A program made the position numbers and the translations under genes. Of a stretch of 64,000 bases of DNA, positions 45,301 to 53,023 are shown piece after piece; within the stretch, counting starts at the first letter, position 1, and every line of letters begins with the position of its first letter. Location: NCBI RefSeq assembly GCF_000422445.1, contig NZ_AULU01000010.1:124001-188000 (forward strand), given 5' to 3'. The notes under the pieces are model-generated. The model did no database searches, was not told the DNA's origin, and was given only the letters and a program-made list of their open reading frames with translations. This DNA comes from Paenibacillus assamensis DSM 18201 (lineage in GTDB: Bacteria; Bacillota; Bacilli; Paenibacillales; Paenibacillaceae).

Positions 45301-48300
45301 CTTGCAGATTTGAGTGTCAGTTCCGCGAAGTTAGCTGCTGGTGCAGTTCGTTCGAGTCATTTGGCTGATATGGCTGTATGGTCTCAGCACATTGTGGATG
45401 AAGCGATTCATTCGAATCATCTACTAGAGTCTTCCGTTGTCCGTGAAAAAATTGCTCATCGAGCTGTAGACAGTGACCGAATCGCCATAGACAGCATTAC
45501 TGGCCTGCATATTCAAAATGAAGCGATTAACGCTCGTCATCTTACACCTGATGCGGTATCTGGCAAGCATATTCAAGCAGATACGATAGCAGGAGAGCAT
45601 ATAACAGCCGAAGCCATTCAGTCATCGCATTTAGCTGCCCTAGCTGTTCACGGGCATCACTTAGCAGAAGAAGTGATACACAGTCACCATATTGGGCCTG
45701 ATTCTGTGCATGCAGGACATGTAAAAGAAGGGGCAATCGAGAAGCACCATCTCACGCCGAATTCAGTTATAGGTGAGCATATTCAGCTTCACAGCATTGC
45801 ATCTGCCCATCTCACAGAAGGTGTGATTGGGGAAGGGCATTTACAGGAAGGGGCTGTCACCTCCAGAGCTATTCATCCGTCCTCAATTGATAGCACTCAT
45901 CTTACTCCTGCGGCTGTGGGCCATGATCATATTCAACCTAATAGTATTGACGCTGAGCATGTACGGCCTGATGCTATCGCTTCTCTGCATCTTCAAGATC
46001 AAGCAGTGACTTCAAGCAAAATTGGGCTGGAGGCTGTACAAGGCAAGCATTTGGCAGAAGGTTCAGTGTCTTCCTATGTGCTTGGTGCTTACTCGGTTAC
46101 AAGCGATAAGGTTGCGCCGGATACGATATTGCCTGAGCACCTGTCCATTGGGGCTGTGGAAAGCAATCATGTTTCACCTCAGGCGATACGGTCAGAACAT
46201 CTCGCGGTGCATACGATACACGCTCATCATATTGGAGCTGGGGAAATTCGCGCTGAGCATTTACAGCCTCAGGCGATAGGTCCAGAACATTTAAAGCCGG
46301 GCGTCTTCCAGTTGGAGCATCTATGTGGAGATGATCAAGGTTTAGATGGCTCTTTCATTCTCGACGGTACGCTTACTGGCGAACATTTGACTGCTCATAC
46401 GATTACATCGAAGCAGATTGAAGCGCTTGGTATACAAGGTGAATCACTAGCTGACGGAGCAATAACACGTGCGAAGCTTGCGGTTGAATCTGTTCATGCG
46501 GAACATCTAGCACCGACTTCGATTCGCAGTGGCCATATTATGAATGAAAATATACAGGGCAGGCATATTGCAGAAGGCGCCATTAGCGGGGAGAAGTTAG
46601 CAGACGCCAGCATTACTGCTAACAAGTTGGTTCATGGCTCCATTCAAGCGGACCATCTTGCTGGTGCGTCCATTCATTCCATTCATCTTACAGAGGGAGC
46701 CATTCGTTCAACGCATTTGCAGGAGCTGTCTGTGCTTCGAGAACATATCGCCCATCGCGCGGTAGACAGTGAGCAGATTGCGACGGATAGTATTGGTGGA
46801 GAACATCTGCAATTGGATGCCGTAACATCAAGACATCTGGCTGCTACAGCAGTAAAGGGCATTCATATTGCTCCTGAGAGCGTTCAAGCTGCTCATTTGC
46901 AAGATAGGGTGATCGAAGAGCGCCATATTGGAGATCATGTCATAGGTGGTGAGCATGTAAGACCGCTCAGTATTATGGCAGATCATCTTTCTCCATTATC
47001 AATTAGCGGAGAGCATCTTCAAGAGGGATCGGTAACAAGCCATTCCATTCGTCCACATTCCGTAGAGAGCATTCATCTTGCCAATGAAGTAATTGGCGCT
47101 AAACAGCTGCAGGCTGCTTCGATACATGCGAAGCATATTCAACCGAATGCGGTTGCTGCTGAGCATGTGCAGCAGCAGGCGATTACTTCGGAAAAAATTG
47201 CATTTGGTGCTGTAGGCGAGGATCATCTGGCATCTGATTCGATTCGTGAGGATCATCTGGGCGAGAATTCGGTATCTACAAGTGCACTAATGCCGAAGTC
47301 GGTCACGAGTGATAAGCTGTCTATTTGCGCCGTGCAGTCGGATCATTTGGCAGATGAAGTCATTCGCTCTAATCATGTTGGTACGGGTGTCATTCGAGCA
47401 TCGCATATTCAGCCGATGTCGATTAATCAAGAACATTTGACCGCTGGTGTCATTCGCGAGTATCACATGACGGTGGAGGCTGTACAGGGTGCTCATATTG
47501 CTCCTTATGTAATCGAAGCAGGACATTTGCAGGATGCAATTGTGGAAGAGCGCCATCTCGCTTATCAATCGGTGAAGAGTGAGCACTTGCAGCCTCAAAG
47601 TATAACGAAAGATCAGGTAGCGCCATCTGCTATTAGTGCGGATCATTTGCAAGAAGGTGCGGTTACTGCACGTGCTATCCGACCGTTGTCGATTGAAGCG
47701 GCTCATCTTACTCCTAGCTTGATTCATTCCGACCATGTGCGGGTTCATGCCATAAGCAAACAGCATATTCAGCCTGATGCTATAGCAAAAGAACATTTAC
47801 AAGAAGGCAGTGTTAGTTCAAGCAAGTTGGCACCAAGTGCAGTGACAGGCGTTCATCTTGCGCATGGTAGCGTGGAAGCGGGTCACATTGCGCATGGCAG
47901 TGTGCAAGCAGGGCAAATCGCCCATGGTAACGTGCTGGCCGTGCATCTTGCGCATGGGAGTGTGCAAGCGGCACATATCGCTAAGGGAACGGTGCAATCC
48001 GCCCATCTAGCACTTGATAGTATTCAGGCGGAACATATTGCCGATCATTCCGTGCTTGCTGAGCATTTAACAGCTGGAGCTGTAGAAACAGATGCTATTG
48101 CTGATTTCAGCATCATTTCATCCAAGCTGGCGCTTGAATCGGTGCAAGGTGATCATCTTGCAGAATTGTCAGTGGCTTCGCAGCACATTACAGATGGAGC
48201 GATCCGCTCTTATCACTTGCAAGAACTATCCGTTATTCGTGATCATATTACGATGGGTGCCGTGGATGGAGATCGGATAGCGGTGGACAGCATTAGTGAT

Positions 48301-49071
48301 GGGCATATTCAAAATCTCGCCGTTTTGGAGCGTCATCTAGCTGATGAAACTGTAACAGGAAGACACATTCAGCAAGGCGTAATTACCAACTCACATCTCG
48401 CAGCTGAAGCAGTAGCAGGAGAGCATATCGCTTCTCAGGCGGTACAGTCTTCTCATTTATCTCCTTGTGCTGTCAAAGCCCGGCATGTTGGGGTCGGAGA
48501 AATTATAGGCGTACACATTCAGCCGCAGTCTATCGGTGCCGAGCATATTCAACAAGGTGCGATTCAATTTAAGCATCTTAACTTGGAAGATTTGAGTGGA
48601 ACAAAACTGCTTAATCAGTCAGTGGGTGGCGAAAAGTTAACGGAAGGTGCTATCCAAACGACTCATTTGGCCGAAGGCAGTGTAACGAAGACGCAAATCG
48701 CACCGCTTGCGGTAGGTTGGAATCAATTGGATGATTCGTTGAAGCAAAAAATCGCGGGTCTGGAATCTTCCGGGGAATTGGCGGGCATTTCATCCGAAGC
48801 TGCTCACGCTGTAGGTATTTGTAAGGCTCCGCTTCAACAGTTTGGTAGATCTGCGTTTACGTTCGATAACTTCGCCGAAACTTTGGAAGTAAACTTGACC
48901 TTTGATGAAGCTTATGAAGATGATCAATACGTTGTCGTTGTAACTGCTAATCATCCTTCTTGCTACGCAGTTCTTAAGGAACAATACCCTACGCATGCCG
49001 TAGTGGAGCTCATTCGTACGAGAATAAGCCCGACGCCTCAAGGACAGCTCTCTTGGATTGCGATCGGTTAA
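39388..49071 (+). CDS. Giant decapeptide-repeat surface protein with C-terminal WIAG-like tail domain
   Basis: About 3227 residues, the largest gene here. The ATG at 39388 follows AAAGGAG by seven bases. Residues 1-60 are basic. Residues 60-290 are charged low-complexity, first acidic, then rich in E, R, S and Q. From 40290 to 48716 the protein is a nearly unbroken run of 10-residue units of the form [AS]-[IV]-x-[ST]-x-[HK]-[IL]-x-x-x, for example AITSGKLADQ and AIQSSHLAAL. The last 110 residues start with a short helix (DDSLKQKIAGLESS) and then a compact domain ending LSWIAIG, similar to what is annotated as a WIAG-tail domain in Paenibacillus. No signal peptide is visible, as expected for a spore-surface protein assembled from the mother cell. 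Flanked by glycosyltransferases. The function as a fibre is inferred. Confidence 0.85.
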   Translation: MKKKKITRPLQPTAQKPKKPLYYVDNPHTSELGMLDKMMKKKGHDTRHKQAKLNALAELPHMSSELDEIDLMEDQEDGFVVKSGRHSSDIFELEDYAEGSEHVFEEGELEGTETDSAASLQDTAEQPEHGRRAQLADEHEFEAGEHESEVPSREAGRVGDRRERHERPDRNERRGRREASEEEEASPPASSRSEQTRSQKRSQDRYQERSRRRESEQAAQEDDSADVISGAEKHQSASASSPAQEVESDDKGTRKKATSAQEDKQQSTTSMQEERQTANKEQWIAEKRGSQRSKAFIYTDDIAAEAVTTEKIAPHAIDGSKLKRESVDTDTIRDYAINAIKIADGAVTGSKLALESIAGEHLIRNAISGGKIRDRSITGEKIRDGSITSEKLADKTIDSSKIAEGSIDTKHLRALIISNELIQDHSITADKIRSGSIHTENLANESVDTSKLGEEAVTTSKLRNGAVTAEKLALGSISKEHLSNNSVSGSAIADHTVESRHIAEEQVLTEHLAAGAVSAQNIQKNAVQGQHISVGAIQSQHLQEYAIRQEHIGQGEIQSWNLSDHAITSGKLADQAVTTIKLVEQAITSSKIADQSIVPSKIAEEAIQSRHIARQSIEGSHIAPAAVESQHISHDSIRREHIKNESIDERHLSDGAVTSYILAPEAVQSHHMDKRAVATEHIQDSAIHTPQIATSAIVSEHLTDAVVTRNKLADWSVTSAKLADDSVQSRHLQQSSVTSQAIASGSILDTHIAPDAIHSSHIRAQTIDTGMLRNESISSEKLMTQVIRDRHIGPGVVFSHHLADYVVTSLKLSPESVSTDKISDMAVTASKIAQQSVTGDKIAADSIETAHLIDGAVTGDIISNHAIQSCHLAEGIISTEHLQAEAVAEHNIASEAITTEKIAPQSILSKQLAIGSVRSPHIADESISSGHLQLNSVSSAHIQLQAVTEQQLAEGSVGAAQLQLDSVSESHIREGSISSTHLKDQAVQDHHIGPGSIQQSHLTEQLIGEQHLQSQSVSADIIQDNSITSDKISANAVLSKHIALETISGKHVRVDAIQGYHIKKGSINTSHLASDILSGEQWPDQSIAGSKLKPQGITSGHIVEEAIQSIHIQQEAVKTEHVADQAIASRHVAEHAIGSEHVQAESIATEHIQSDAIATAQIQRDAIQNHHIAAGQIEARHHAPKSIKAEAIEEQSIHRIHLTPQAVGTDQLEPGSVARQHIALGAVHAEHIQGSAIGSIHLQSELIDARHLKAGIVTSEHLTEGVVLPHHLHEQIIEESHIQSNSIRSDMIKDGAIDGTKLADGAVSRSKLAEKVVSGAHIEESTIETHHISKGAVEGEHIGALEITSEHLQPMSIVSRHLGEGIIQSEHLQDEVVTTEKLSEHAITSDKIAPKSIRSEHIEPYAISSYMLQDNSIIAEKLADGSVNGEKIGKRTISSSHLMNQAIQSEVIGNSVVESRHIADFAIRTQHIGEGEINHHHLAEASVQSEHLQRGLIQTEHLADYVITSDKLRPGSVGSDSLSVGAVASAHIQPQAIHSALIEDGAVTSDKLSQHSVGSEQLGRGAVNAMHIVPEAVCAEHVAEGAIGSRQLLSQSVHADHIQEGAVAAQHLQEKSVASSHIQQSSIRTEHIVDESIGSEKLQNRAVHSKKLALKSVGAEHIQDEAIQTAMLQPNSVDNEKIANGAITGLKIASESIHSSHLRNESVLSEHLGSGVVNSRTLRAQAVDSSHIANGAVRGDHIEVQAIGPHHLQSFAVMSEHLHDEAITQTKLSAGAVTAEKIARGAIRGDLLAESAVSSSAIAPGAVTGEKISLGGIVSEHIAPQSIQEEHLASQVVKSAHLASQSVLAQHIQAGEIGAEHMRPMSIGPEHLKPGVFQLEHLFTEKWDGSHIQDRSISYQQLADHTITSEQIEPYGIESESLAIGAVTRENISQEAVHSEHLAPSSVRGDHLADASVQNEHLAKGSVDTDALADLSVSSAKLAAGAVRSSHLADMAVWSQHIVDEAIHSNHLLESSVVREKIAHRAVDSDRIAIDSITGLHIQNEAINARHLTPDAVSGKHIQADTIAGEHITAEAIQSSHLAALAVHGHHLAEEVIHSHHIGPDSVHAGHVKEGAIEKHHLTPNSVIGEHIQLHSIASAHLTEGVIGEGHLQEGAVTSRAIHPSSIDSTHLTPAAVGHDHIQPNSIDAEHVRPDAIASLHLQDQAVTSSKIGLEAVQGKHLAEGSVSSYVLGAYSVTSDKVAPDTILPEHLSIGAVESNHVSPQAIRSEHLAVHTIHAHHIGAGEIRAEHLQPQAIGPEHLKPGVFQLEHLCGDDQGLDGSFILDGTLTGEHLTAHTITSKQIEALGIQGESLADGAITRAKLAVESVHAEHLAPTSIRSGHIMNENIQGRHIAEGAISGEKLADASITANKLVHGSIQADHLAGASIHSIHLTEGAIRSTHLQELSVLREHIAHRAVDSEQIATDSIGGEHLQLDAVTSRHLAATAVKGIHIAPESVQAAHLQDRVIEERHIGDHVIGGEHVRPLSIMADHLSPLSISGEHLQEGSVTSHSIRPHSVESIHLANEVIGAKQLQAASIHAKHIQPNAVAAEHVQQQAITSEKIAFGAVGEDHLASDSIREDHLGENSVSTSALMPKSVTSDKLSICAVQSDHLADEVIRSNHVGTGVIRASHIQPMSINQEHLTAGVIREYHMTVEAVQGAHIAPYVIEAGHLQDAIVEERHLAYQSVKSEHLQPQSITKDQVAPSAISADHLQEGAVTARAIRPLSIEAAHLTPSLIHSDHVRVHAISKQHIQPDAIAKEHLQEGSVSSSKLAPSAVTGVHLAHGSVEAGHIAHGSVQAGQIAHGNVLAVHLAHGSVQAAHIAKGTVQSAHLALDSIQAEHIADHSVLAEHLTAGAVETDAIADFSIISSKLALESVQGDHLAELSVASQHITDGAIRSYHLQELSVIRDHITMGAVDGDRIAVDSISDGHIQNLAVLERHLADETVTGRHIQQGVITNSHLAAEAVAGEHIASQAVQSSHLSPCAVKARHVGVGEIIGVHIQPQSIGAEHIQQGAIQFKHLNLEDLSGTKLLNQSVGGEKLTEGAIQTTHLAEGSVTKTQIAPLAVGWNQLDDSLKQKIAGLESSGELAGISSEAAHAVGICKAPLQQFGRSAFTFDNFAETLEVNLTFDEAYEDDQYVVVVTANHPSCYAVLKEQYPTHAVVELIRTRISPTPQGQLSWIAIG
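40290..48716 (+). repeat. About 280 tandem 30-bp (10-codon) units
   Basis: The unit [AS][IV]xxx[HK][IL]xxx repeats in frame every 30 bp for 8.4 kb. The nucleotide sequence is diverged between neighbours (synonymous and variable positions differ), so it is an old array, not a recent slippage product. The sixth position is mainly Lys in the first 20 or so units and mainly His afterwards. Confidence 0.9.
44941..48600 (+). repeat. Higher-order repeats of about 37-43 units inside the decapeptide array
   Basis: A boundary motif (H[IV]GxGEI or HIQAGEI, then H[ILM][QR]PxxI) occurs at 44941, 46231, 47377 and 48487, spacings 1290, 1146 and 1110 bp. Other blocks recur with the same order: GVFQLEHL near 45010 and 46300, and RAVDSxxIAxDSI near 45460, 46755 and (as GAVDGDRIAVDSI) 48255. 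A six-base insertion explains why 1146 is not a multiple of 30. Confidence 0.65.
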
Positions 49072-49083
49072 ATGAACGAACGA

Positions 49084-49111
49084 AGGCTGGGTGTATGTAT
49101 ACATCCAGCCT
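49084..49111 (+). terminator. Strong hairpin after the giant gene (terminator or attenuator)
   Basis: AGGCTGGGTGTAT and ATACATCCAGCCT form a 13-bp stem with one G-T pair; only ATTTGTG follows, so termination may be partial. A second stem, GCGTACA/TGTACGC, lies at 49120-49152. Confidence 0.55.
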
Positions 49112-49221
49112 ATTTGTGTGCGTACATTGGGGAAATCAGGCCGTCTGTACGCTTGCCGTTACCGCGTGCGCATATAACCATACAATATGGATAGCGATAC
49201 ACGAGAAGGCAAGGAGGGAGG

Positions 49222-50181
49222 ATGAGGATGTCTAGATTGAAGCGTGGAAAACGGAGCAGCAGGAATGGCCAAACGAAGCTGCGACGCAAACAAAAACAAC
49301 GTGCGTCACAGCAGCGTCGAATGAAACGTGCAGGTCGTTCACGCAGTAGTACGAGTTCGGTACGTTATGCTGCAAAAAAAAGCAGCAAGCGATCACTGCT
49401 ATCAACAGCGGGCACTTATAATTCCTCACATAAACGCAAAGATCATCAGCGCACCCCCGTTGTGTCGGTTATTATTCCTGTTTTAAATGAAAGGAAGACG
49501 ATTCATCGTGTCGTTCAAGAAGCCCGACGGATCCATCCGTACACGGAGGTCATCGTTGTTTCTAATGGCACGACAGATGGCTCGGATCGTCTGGCAGAGC
49601 GTGCGGGTGCCAACGTGCTGCGATACAAGCAAGCGCTTGGACACGATGTAGGCCGTAAGGTAGGAGCAGAAGTGGCAAGAGGTTCGGTGTTGCTATTTAT
49701 TGATGGGGATATGGTACTTGCTGCGAAGCAATTACGACCATTTGTGCAGGCCATACAGAATGGTACAGATGTAGCGCTGAACCAATATTCTGGTCCACAG
49801 CAGAAAAGGGATGTACATCCTGTTGTATTGGCTAAATATGCACTGAATGCACTGCTTCAGCATTCCGAATTGCGTGGTATGTCGATGACAGCAGTACCAC
49901 ATGCCCTGAGCCGTAGTGCTCTGCACACAATCGGAGTGGAGCATCTTGCTACACCACCTGTAGCCCATGCGATCGCTCTGCAAAAGGGATTAAAAGTGAA
50001 AGCTTGTACGTATATTCCTGTAGGTAAACTGAATACGCGCCGTGCTCGTTCGACTGCTGCTGATCCATTGAAGCTCGTTGTGAACAATGATCATATGCAA
50101 GCAGTTCGTTGGTTGCTTGAGAATACTGACCATCGGGGTGGATTAACGGACTTGAATCGGCAGCGGCAGCAAGTGAGGTGA
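49222..50181 (+). CDS. GT2-type glycosyltransferase with polybasic N-terminus (1)
   Basis: 319 residues. Residues 1-75 are almost entirely Lys, Arg, Ser and Gln. A GT-A domain follows: VSVIIPVLNERKTIHRVV, then VIVVSNGTTDGSD, GHDVGRKVGAEVARG, and LLFIDGDMVL with a D-x-D-type metal site. It lacks the long C-terminal half of processive GT2 enzymes. It is a paralogue of the next gene (shared NG-[ST]-x-D and GHDVGR blocks). It probably adds a sugar to the giant protein or to its glycan. Two ATGs, 49222 and 49228, follow AAGGAGG; either is possible. Confidence 0.8.
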   Translation: MRMSRLKRGKRSSRNGQTKLRRKQKQRASQQRRMKRAGRSRSSTSSVRYAAKKSSKRSLLSTAGTYNSSHKRKDHQRTPVVSVIIPVLNERKTIHRVVQEARRIHPYTEVIVVSNGTTDGSDRLAERAGANVLRYKQALGHDVGRKVGAEVARGSVLLFIDGDMVLAAKQLRPFVQAIQNGTDVALNQYSGPQQKRDVHPVVLAKYALNALLQHSELRGMSMTAVPHALSRSALHTIGVEHLATPPVAHAIALQKGLKVKACTYIPVGKLNTRRARSTAADPLKLVVNNDHMQAVRWLLENTDHRGGLTDLNRQRQQVR

Positions 50182-50186
50182 TTAGC

Positions 50187-51515
50187 ATGCAGGTAGCAGC
50201 AAATGAGCGGCGCTATAGGCGGCGAGTCGGATTTAGTCGGAAACGAGGAAGAAGAGGAGCTGTGCAGCGGCGTAAGTCACAGTCAACTCTGTCGAAGTCT
50301 CATAAGCGAGCCTTTGAACCACGTCATACCCGGCACACTTCTCGTCCGAACCGTAAAGAGCATCTTGCGTCAAGGCGTGTGCAGCGAACGGTTGTAAGTA
50401 GACAATCTAGATCAAAGCTGAAGACGATGAAACCAGTACGCAAAGTGGATGAATTGCAAGTATATCGTGGGGGCTCTTCGCAATCACGGTCTGCAGCAAG
50501 CCAACTGCTTTATAGCAAACGTTTCCTCCGAGAAGCGGGACATAGAGATGCGACACAATGGGGGCAAGAAGATAGAGAGCTGTCATCCTTGCAACTAACA
50601 CGCCAAATGAATCAACGTTTTAGTCAGGCTTTGCAATTAGAAGGAGTTTCGTTTCCCCCAGATGCTCATACAAGTTATGCAGATATAATCGCCCTAGGCC
50701 GCAGTTATGCTGAGGGCTATGCGGATATTCGTAATGGTGTTGGTGGAGACGTTGTTCTGCTGCCGACAACCATGCGACTTGGTGCGGTTCTATGCGCCTA
50801 TAACGAACAGGATAGCATTGAGACAACATTGAAGCAGCTTGCTAGGTTGCCGTTGGATGAGATCGTCATCGTCGTGAACGGTTCTGTGGATCGCACTTTT
50901 GAGCTGGCGAGAAAGTCATTGCCAGAAGCAATCGTAGTTCATTTTGATAAACCGCTTGGCCATGATGTAGGTCGTGCAATTGGGGCTAAGCTGCTGCAAG
51001 TGGACGCAGTATTATTTACAGATTGTGACTTTACAATAGAAGCGGAACAGCTAGGGGCTTACTTGTGGAGTGTCGCTTCTGGGGTAGACGTGGCACTAAA
51101 TGATATACGACCTTTCATGGATAAGTTTGAACAGCAGGATGGCATCAGTTACTGCAAGCAGTGGCTTAATCAGGAGCTTGGACGCTCTGACTTGGCGATG
51201 AATTCATTGACAGCCATTCCTCACGCCTTAAGCAGAAAAGCAATTGACAAGATCGGCTATGAAGCATTATATGTGCCACCTAGAGCACATGCTCTGGCTG
51301 TGCTGCATGGCTTACACGTACAAACGGCTTGCGCGGTCGACGTAATTACCCAGAATCGTTTGCGTACAACGAACATCGGTGTAGGAAATCCAGTAGCCCA
51401 GCTTATTATCGGTGATCATATGGAAGCGTTGGAAGCGGTGTGGAACTGGAAGCGGGAAGAATTGAATGCCGTACAATCGGTCCGCGCAGATATTGCTTGG
51501 AGGAGGAATACATGA
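50187..51515 (+). CDS. GT2-type glycosyltransferase with polybasic N-terminus (2)
   Basis: 442 residues. Residues 1-90 are rich in Arg, Lys, Ser and His. SYAEGYADIRNG near residue 165 partly resembles the aromatic-x-x-Gly motif of neighbouring proteins. The GT-A domain begins LGAVLCAYNEQDSIETTLK, then VIVVNGSVDRTF, GHDVGRAIGAKLL, and LFTDCDFTIE as metal site. The C-terminal third resembles gene (1): AIPHALSRKAI and PPRAHALAVLHGL. The ATG at 50187 is seven bases after GAGGTG. The stop overlaps the next start (ATGA), so translation is coupled. Confidence 0.8.
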   Translation: MQVAANERRYRRRVGFSRKRGRRGAVQRRKSQSTLSKSHKRAFEPRHTRHTSRPNRKEHLASRRVQRTVVSRQSRSKLKTMKPVRKVDELQVYRGGSSQSRSAASQLLYSKRFLREAGHRDATQWGQEDRELSSLQLTRQMNQRFSQALQLEGVSFPPDAHTSYADIIALGRSYAEGYADIRNGVGGDVVLLPTTMRLGAVLCAYNEQDSIETTLKQLARLPLDEIVIVVNGSVDRTFELARKSLPEAIVVHFDKPLGHDVGRAIGAKLLQVDAVLFTDCDFTIEAEQLGAYLWSVASGVDVALNDIRPFMDKFEQQDGISYCKQWLNQELGRSDLAMNSLTAIPHALSRKAIDKIGYEALYVPPRAHALAVLHGLHVQTACAVDVITQNRLRTTNIGVGNPVAQLIIGDHMEALEAVWNWKREELNAVQSVRADIAWRRNT

Positions 51516-52276
51516 TGGCTCTCCTGCAAGAAAAAGCTCTTTTAACAAGTATCGTTATACCAACCTACAACCGCTGTGAGCTGCTTCGTTCCTGTATTGA
51601 AGCGATCCAGACATACACCCATATACCCTATGAAATTATTGTCGTAGATAACGGTTCCACAGACCGTACGTTAGCGTATTGTCTAGAGGAAGGGATTACT
51701 TGCATATCTCTGCCGTCCAATACAGGCTTTCCATATGCGTGTAATGCTGGGATGCGCTTAAGCTCTGGGGACGTTGTTGCTTTGTTGAACAATGACGTGA
51801 TTGTCGCTCACCGTTGGTTGGATCAGCTGTTGGCAGCTCTGATGTCAGAACCGCAGATTGGTATTGTCGGCCCGGTAACGAATTATGCGAGCGGCAAGCA
51901 GCAAGTGCAGCACCCTTACGATACAATGGAACAATTCCAACATATCGCCTATAGCGTGAATCAAAAGCCCGATCCGTCCAAATGGCTTCATGTACAGCGT
52001 GTTGTGGGGTTATGTTTCGTTATGAAGCGCGCTGTTATGGAGCGAGTCGGTTATTTGGATGAACGCTTCAGCCCTGGTCACTATGAAGACGATGATTATT
52101 GTCTACGAGCCAAAATGAACGGCTTTCAACTGGTTGTGTGTGAAGATGCGCTTGTTCATCATTACGGCAGTCATAGCTTCAAAGAGCATGGCCAAGAACA
52201 GTTGAATCAATTGATTGCACGGAATTATGATCGCTTCAAAGAAAAGTGGAACATAGACCCGCACCAGTTCATTTAA
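51512..52276 (+). CDS. GT2-family glycosyltransferase
   Basis: 254 residues. A full GT2 A-fold: TSIVIPTYNRCELLRSCIEA, IIVVDNGSTDRT, NTGFPYACNAGMRLSSGDVV, the metal motif LLNNDVIV, IGIVGPVTNYASG and EDDDYCLRAKMNG as the catalytic acid/base region. It resembles rhamnosyl- or other hexosyltransferases of the GT2 family. No basic tail. The ATG at 51512 overlaps the previous stop by four bases and has GGAGGAGG upstream. Its catalytic domain is a close relative of the one at 54213. Confidence 0.88.
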   Translation: MMALLQEKALLTSIVIPTYNRCELLRSCIEAIQTYTHIPYEIIVVDNGSTDRTLAYCLEEGITCISLPSNTGFPYACNAGMRLSSGDVVALLNNDVIVAHRWLDQLLAALMSEPQIGIVGPVTNYASGKQQVQHPYDTMEQFQHIAYSVNQKPDPSKWLHVQRVVGLCFVMKRAVMERVGYLDERFSPGHYEDDDYCLRAKMNGFQLVVCEDALVHHYGSHSFKEHGQEQLNQLIARNYDRFKEKWNIDPHQFI

Positions 52277-52288
52277 GGAGGGAGAAAG

Positions 52289-53023
52289 GTGAAAGGGATC
52301 ATTCTAGCCGGTGGTACAGGTTCGCGCTTGCTGCCTTTAACAAAGATGATGAATAAGCACCTAATTCCGATAGGCAAGTTTCCGATGATTTACTATGGGA
52401 TTGAACGAATGAAGGAAGCGGGGATCACGGATCTGTTTATTGTAATTGGCAGCAAATCCGTACCTTTATACGCGGACTTCATCGGAAGCGGTCAGTCTCT
52501 AGGTGTACATGTATCATTTTTAATCCAAGAGGAAGCGGGAGGAATTGCTCAAGCATTATCTTTAGTTGAACCTTTTCTAGCTCCGAATGAACGTTTTGTT
52601 GTGCTGTTAGGTGACAATTTATTTCACGATAGCTTAAAGCCCTATCTACAGCAATTCGAAAGCCAAGGTGACGGTGAGGCACGGGTGCTGCTTAAAAAAG
52701 TAAAGGATGCGCATCGTTATGGGGTTCCTGTGCTGGATGAACTAGAACCTGAGCGTATTATTAAAATAGAAGAAAAGCCGCGCAAGCCCAAATCTAGCTA
52801 TTGTGTCACAGGCATTTATATGTACGATACAGCTGTTTTTGAGCACATTCGCCATATATCACCTTCTGCTCGTGGTGAGTTAGAAATAACAGATGTGAAT
52901 AATGCCTATGCGTCTAAAGGCTTGCTGCAATTTAATATTTTGAATGGGTGGTGGACGGACGCTGGAACGTATGAATCGTTGTATGCTGCACGTATTAAAC
53001 TTGGAAGGAGAGGTAAGCGATGA
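52289..53023 (+). CDS. Sugar-1-phosphate nucleotidyltransferase (RmlA-like)
   Basis: 244 residues. The N-terminus KGIILAGGTGSRLLPLTKMM is the nucleotide-binding G-G-T/G-x-R signature with the catalytic Arg. FVVLLGDNLFHD holds the metal Asp, KIEEKPRKPKSS and YCVTGIYMYD follow, and GWWTDAGTYESL is at the end. It is shorter than typical RmlA (about 290 residues), lacking the C-terminal allosteric helices, as in dimeric/short homologues. It would make dTDP- or UDP-sugar donors for the surrounding glycosyltransferases. GTG start, AAGGAGGG upstream. The end overlaps the next gene by four bases. Confidence 0.87.
   Translation: MKGIILAGGTGSRLLPLTKMMNKHLIPIGKFPMIYYGIERMKEAGITDLFIVIGSKSVPLYADFIGSGQSLGVHVSFLIQEEAGGIAQALSLVEPFLAPNERFVVLLGDNLFHDSLKPYLQQFESQGDGEARVLLKKVKDAHRYGVPVLDELEPERIIKIEEKPRKPKSSYCVTGIYMYDTAVFEHIRHISPSARGELEITDVNNAYASKGLLQFNILNGWWTDAGTYESLYAARIKLGRRGKR

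Noticed and set aside
41245-47796. Several antisense open frames of 60-170 codons within the giant gene (for example 42616-42990 and 47287-47796), rich in Met, Asn and Arg
   Set aside because: They are mirror translations of the repeated codons, have no ribosome sites and copy the 30-bp period.
40290-48716. A CRISPR-like array, because of the strict 30-bp periodicity
   Set aside because: The period is three-fold, stays in one long open frame, and neighbouring units differ mainly at variable codon positions. There is no repeat/spacer alternation and no cas gene.
39388-49071. A prophage tail-fibre gene, suggested by the A-[IV]-T-x-x-K-[IL]-A-D-type units
   Set aside because: No capsid, terminase, baseplate or lysis genes are nearby; the neighbours are spore-coat and glycosylation genes.
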